Positions 20,816 to 22,421 of a DNA stretch of 22,421 nucleotides are shown here, one piece after another. The stretch's first letter is position 1. Each line of letters starts with the position of its first letter. Both the position numbers and the translations under genes were made by a program. Source of the DNA: Candidatus Methanofastidiosia archaeon (GTDB taxonomy: Archaea; Methanobacteriota_B; Thermococci; Methanofastidiosales; Methanofastidiosaceae); NCBI GenBank assembly GCA_003558335.1, contig PWMA01000150.1:1-22421 (forward strand), in the 5' to 3' direction. The notes below the pieces were generated by a model. The model searched no databases. It was not told where the DNA came from and saw nothing but the letters and a program-made list of their open reading frames with translations.

Positions 20816-22048
20816 ATGAAGTCTTTGGATCAGGTTGATGTTGAAATTTATAACGCAATTAAAGAAGAAAAAAATCGACAAGATAAGGGGCTTGAACTTA
20901 TAGCAAGTGAAAATTTTACAAGTGAGGCTGTTCTTGAAGCACAGAGATCTGTTATGACAAATAAATACGCAGAAGGTTACCCTGGAAAAAGATATTACGG
21001 TGGTTGCAAATTTGTCGATGTTGCAGAAACACTTGCTATCGAAAGGGCAATTAAACTTTTCAATGCAGATCATGCAAATGTACAGCCACACTCAGGCACA
21101 CAGGCAAACATGGCAGTTTATTTTGCATGTTTAGAAATTGGAGATACTGTTCTTGGGATGGATCTATCTTGTGGAGGGCATTTGTCACACGGAGCTTCCT
21201 TTAATTTTTCTGGAAAATTTTACAACTTTGAATTTTATGGAGTTAATAAAAATACTTATAAAATCGATTTAGAGGATGTAAGACAAAAAGCTATCGAACT
21301 AAAACCCAAACTTATAGTGACGGGTGCAAGCTCTTATCCTAGAGAAATAGATTTCGAAGGATTTAAGGAAATTGCGGATGAAGTGGGTGCTCTTTTGATG
21401 GCAGATATAGCGCATATTGCAGGGCTTGTTGCATCTGGATTTCATAAAAGTCCATTTCCTTATTGTGACTTTGTAACATCGACTACTCACAAGACTTTGA
21501 GAGGGCCAAGAGGAGGCCTAATACTTTGTAAAGAAGAATACAAAAAAGATATTGATAAAGCCGTATTTCCTTTTTCCCAAGGAGGGCCTATGATGCACAC
21601 AATTGCTGCAAAAGCAGTTTGCTTTAAAGAGGCGATGGGCCAAGATTTTATTAACTACCAAAAACAAATTGTAGATAATTGTAAGGTTTTATCAGAAGAA
21701 CTAATGTCACTTGGGTATGAGCTTATTACTGGAAGAACGGATATACACTTGCTCTTAATGGATTTAAGAAAAAATGAGATGACTGGTAAAGAAGCTCAAG
21801 AACTTTTGGAAAGCGCTGGAATTACAGCTAATAGAAATGTCATACCTTACGATCCAAAACCTCCTAATATCACTTCTGGACTTAGATTAGGAGTGCCAGC
21901 AATTACTTCAAGAGGTATGAAGGAATCAGAAATGAAGCAAATAGCAGAAATGATTCACAATGTTCTTCAAAACAGAGATGAGAGTACTATAAATAAGGTT
22001 AAAGAAGAGGTATGGGAACTTTGTAAAAGATTCCCAATAGATCTATGA
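20816..22048 (+). CDS. glyA: Serine hydroxymethyltransferase
   Basis: This 410-residue PLP enzyme interconverts serine and glycine, passing a one-carbon unit to a tetrahydropterin. The PLP lysine is K226 in TSTTHKTLRGPRGG. D197 and H200 in ADIAHIAGL contact the cofactor. GLELIASENFTS, NKYAEGYPGKRYYGGC and VQPHSGTQANMA are the substrate and cofactor loops. The length and these loops are those of the bacterial, folate-using enzyme rather than the methanopterin-type archaeal one, though I judge this by eye. The gene ends in an ATGA overlap with folD, so the two are translated together. Confidence 0.95.
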   Translation: MKSLDQVDVEIYNAIKEEKNRQDKGLELIASENFTSEAVLEAQRSVMTNKYAEGYPGKRYYGGCKFVDVAETLAIERAIKLFNADHANVQPHSGTQANMAVYFACLEIGDTVLGMDLSCGGHLSHGASFNFSGKFYNFEFYGVNKNTYKIDLEDVRQKAIELKPKLIVTGASSYPREIDFEGFKEIADEVGALLMADIAHIAGLVASGFHKSPFPYCDFVTSTTHKTLRGPRGGLILCKEEYKKDIDKAVFPFSQGGPMMHTIAAKAVCFKEAMGQDFINYQKQIVDNCKVLSEELMSLGYELITGRTDIHLLLMDLRKNEMTGKEAQELLESAGITANRNVIPYDPKPPNITSGLRLGVPAITSRGMKESEMKQIAEMIHNVLQNRDESTINKVKEEVWELCKRFPIDL

Positions 22049-22421
22049 CTACAAAAATACTAGATGGCAAGACCCTATCTGTAAAAATAACAAATGAACT
22101 TTCAAAGAAAGTAAGTGATTATAAAAAAAAAGGTCTCTGTCCTAAGTTAGCAACTGTTTTAGTTGGTAACGATCCTGCATCTAGAGTTTACGTTAATCTA
22201 AAAAAACAAGACTCTGAAAAAATTGGAATCGAGTACGAAGAATTTTATTATGATAGCATCTCTGAAAAAGATCTTCTGACGTTAATCGACAAATTAAATA
22301 AAAGAATAGATATTCATGGGATTCTTGTACAGCTGCCTTTACCAAAACATATTGATGCAAACAAGGTATTGGAAAAAATAGACCCATTAAAAGATGTGGA
22401 TGGTTTTACACCAATAAATGT
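22045..22421 (+). CDS. folD: Methylenetetrahydrofolate dehydrogenase/cyclohydrolase, N-terminal part (3' truncated by window)
   Basis: The first 125 residues of FolD are present and the frame runs off the window end. The bifunctional enzyme oxidises methylene-tetrahydrofolate and hydrolyses the methenyl product to 10-formyl-tetrahydrofolate. Visible marks are ILDGKTLS, LATVLVGNDPASRVYVNLKKQDSEKIGI, in which the first K of NLKKQ is the catalytic lysine position, GILVQLPLP and the IDPLKDVDGF segment. It begins in an ATGA overlap with glyA and so completes a serine-to-formyl one-carbon route. The NAD(P)-binding half lies outside the window. Confidence 0.93.
   Translation, partial: MTTKILDGKTLSVKITNELSKKVSDYKKKGLCPKLATVLVGNDPASRVYVNLKKQDSEKIGIEYEEFYYDSISEKDLLTLIDKLNKRIDIHGILVQLPLPKHIDANKVLEKIDPLKDVDGFTPIN

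Noticed and set aside
20702..21091. 129-residue minus-strand ORF over the start of glyA
   Set aside because: It is antisense to the strongly conserved N-terminus of SHMT and has Phe/Ile/Cys-rich composition typical of a shadow frame.
1..22421. tRNA genes, rRNA, CRISPR arrays, insertion sequences, attachment sites
   Set aside because: I looked through all gaps and found no cloverleaf, evenly spaced direct repeats, transposase or terminal inverted repeats.

Overview
This window is AT-rich archaeal chromosome, very probably from a euryarchaeal lineage. The archaeal assignment rests on eL21, RNA polymerase subunit F (Rpb4), a DUF655 protein, Pus10, archaeal-type RsmA/KsgA, diphthine synthase DphB, a COG2517 RNA-binding protein, an MptA-type GTP cyclohydrolase, and TATA-box promoters with some apparently leaderless starts. 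Several metabolic genes (class 1A pyrD, pyrF with bacterial motifs, glyA, folD) look bacterial in type, so the lineage has a mixed inheritance. A Methanofastidiosa-like organism would fit, but I cannot prove that from the sequence.

Layout. (1) Positions 1-513 hold the 3' end of a DHH/DHHA1 phosphoesterase gene. (2) Positions 514-653 form a regulatory leader. It has a TATA box, a dyad near the expected transcription start, and a perfect hairpin that buries the Shine-Dalgarno (SD) sequence of the next gene. (3) Positions 654-5078 are a tightly overlapping operon: a cytosine-deaminase-like amidohydrolase, a DUF6282 hydrolase, pyrD, pyrE and pyrF. (4) Positions 5155-8296 are a second forward operon, queD-queE-mptA/folE2-queC-COG2517. 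It makes the 7-deazaguanine precursor preQ0 from GTP for archaeosine in tRNA, and ends with a tRNA-binding protein. (5) Positions 8285-10583 on the minus strand are a signalling operon: a 41-residue microprotein, a nine-TM histidine kinase and a small cupin. (6) Positions 10652-17652 on the minus strand are an information-processing operon. It runs from a 934-residue helical-repeat protein through pus10, rpl21e, rpoF, DUF655 and rsmA to an unusual prenyl-synthase-like protein. (7) Next come dphB (minus), glnA (minus) and an Lrp/AsnC-type regulator (minus). (8) glyA and the 5' part of folD run forward to the window end.

How the genes work together. The second operon can carry GTP to preQ0. The first contains the last three steps of UMP synthesis together with two metal-dependent hydrolases of unknown substrate. 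glyA and folD form a one-carbon (folate-type) pair. The regulator sits between glnA and glyA, and operator-like repeats lie on both sides of it.

The observations most worth a second look are the 934-residue protein built from about twelve 69-77-residue repeats, the SD-sequestering leader ahead of the amidohydrolase/pyr operon, the loss of a metal-ligand His in the cytosine-deaminase homologue, the microprotein-kinase-cupin operon, and the helically phased GGYCTAAA boxes upstream of glnA. I see no tRNA, rRNA, CRISPR array, insertion sequence or phage gene.
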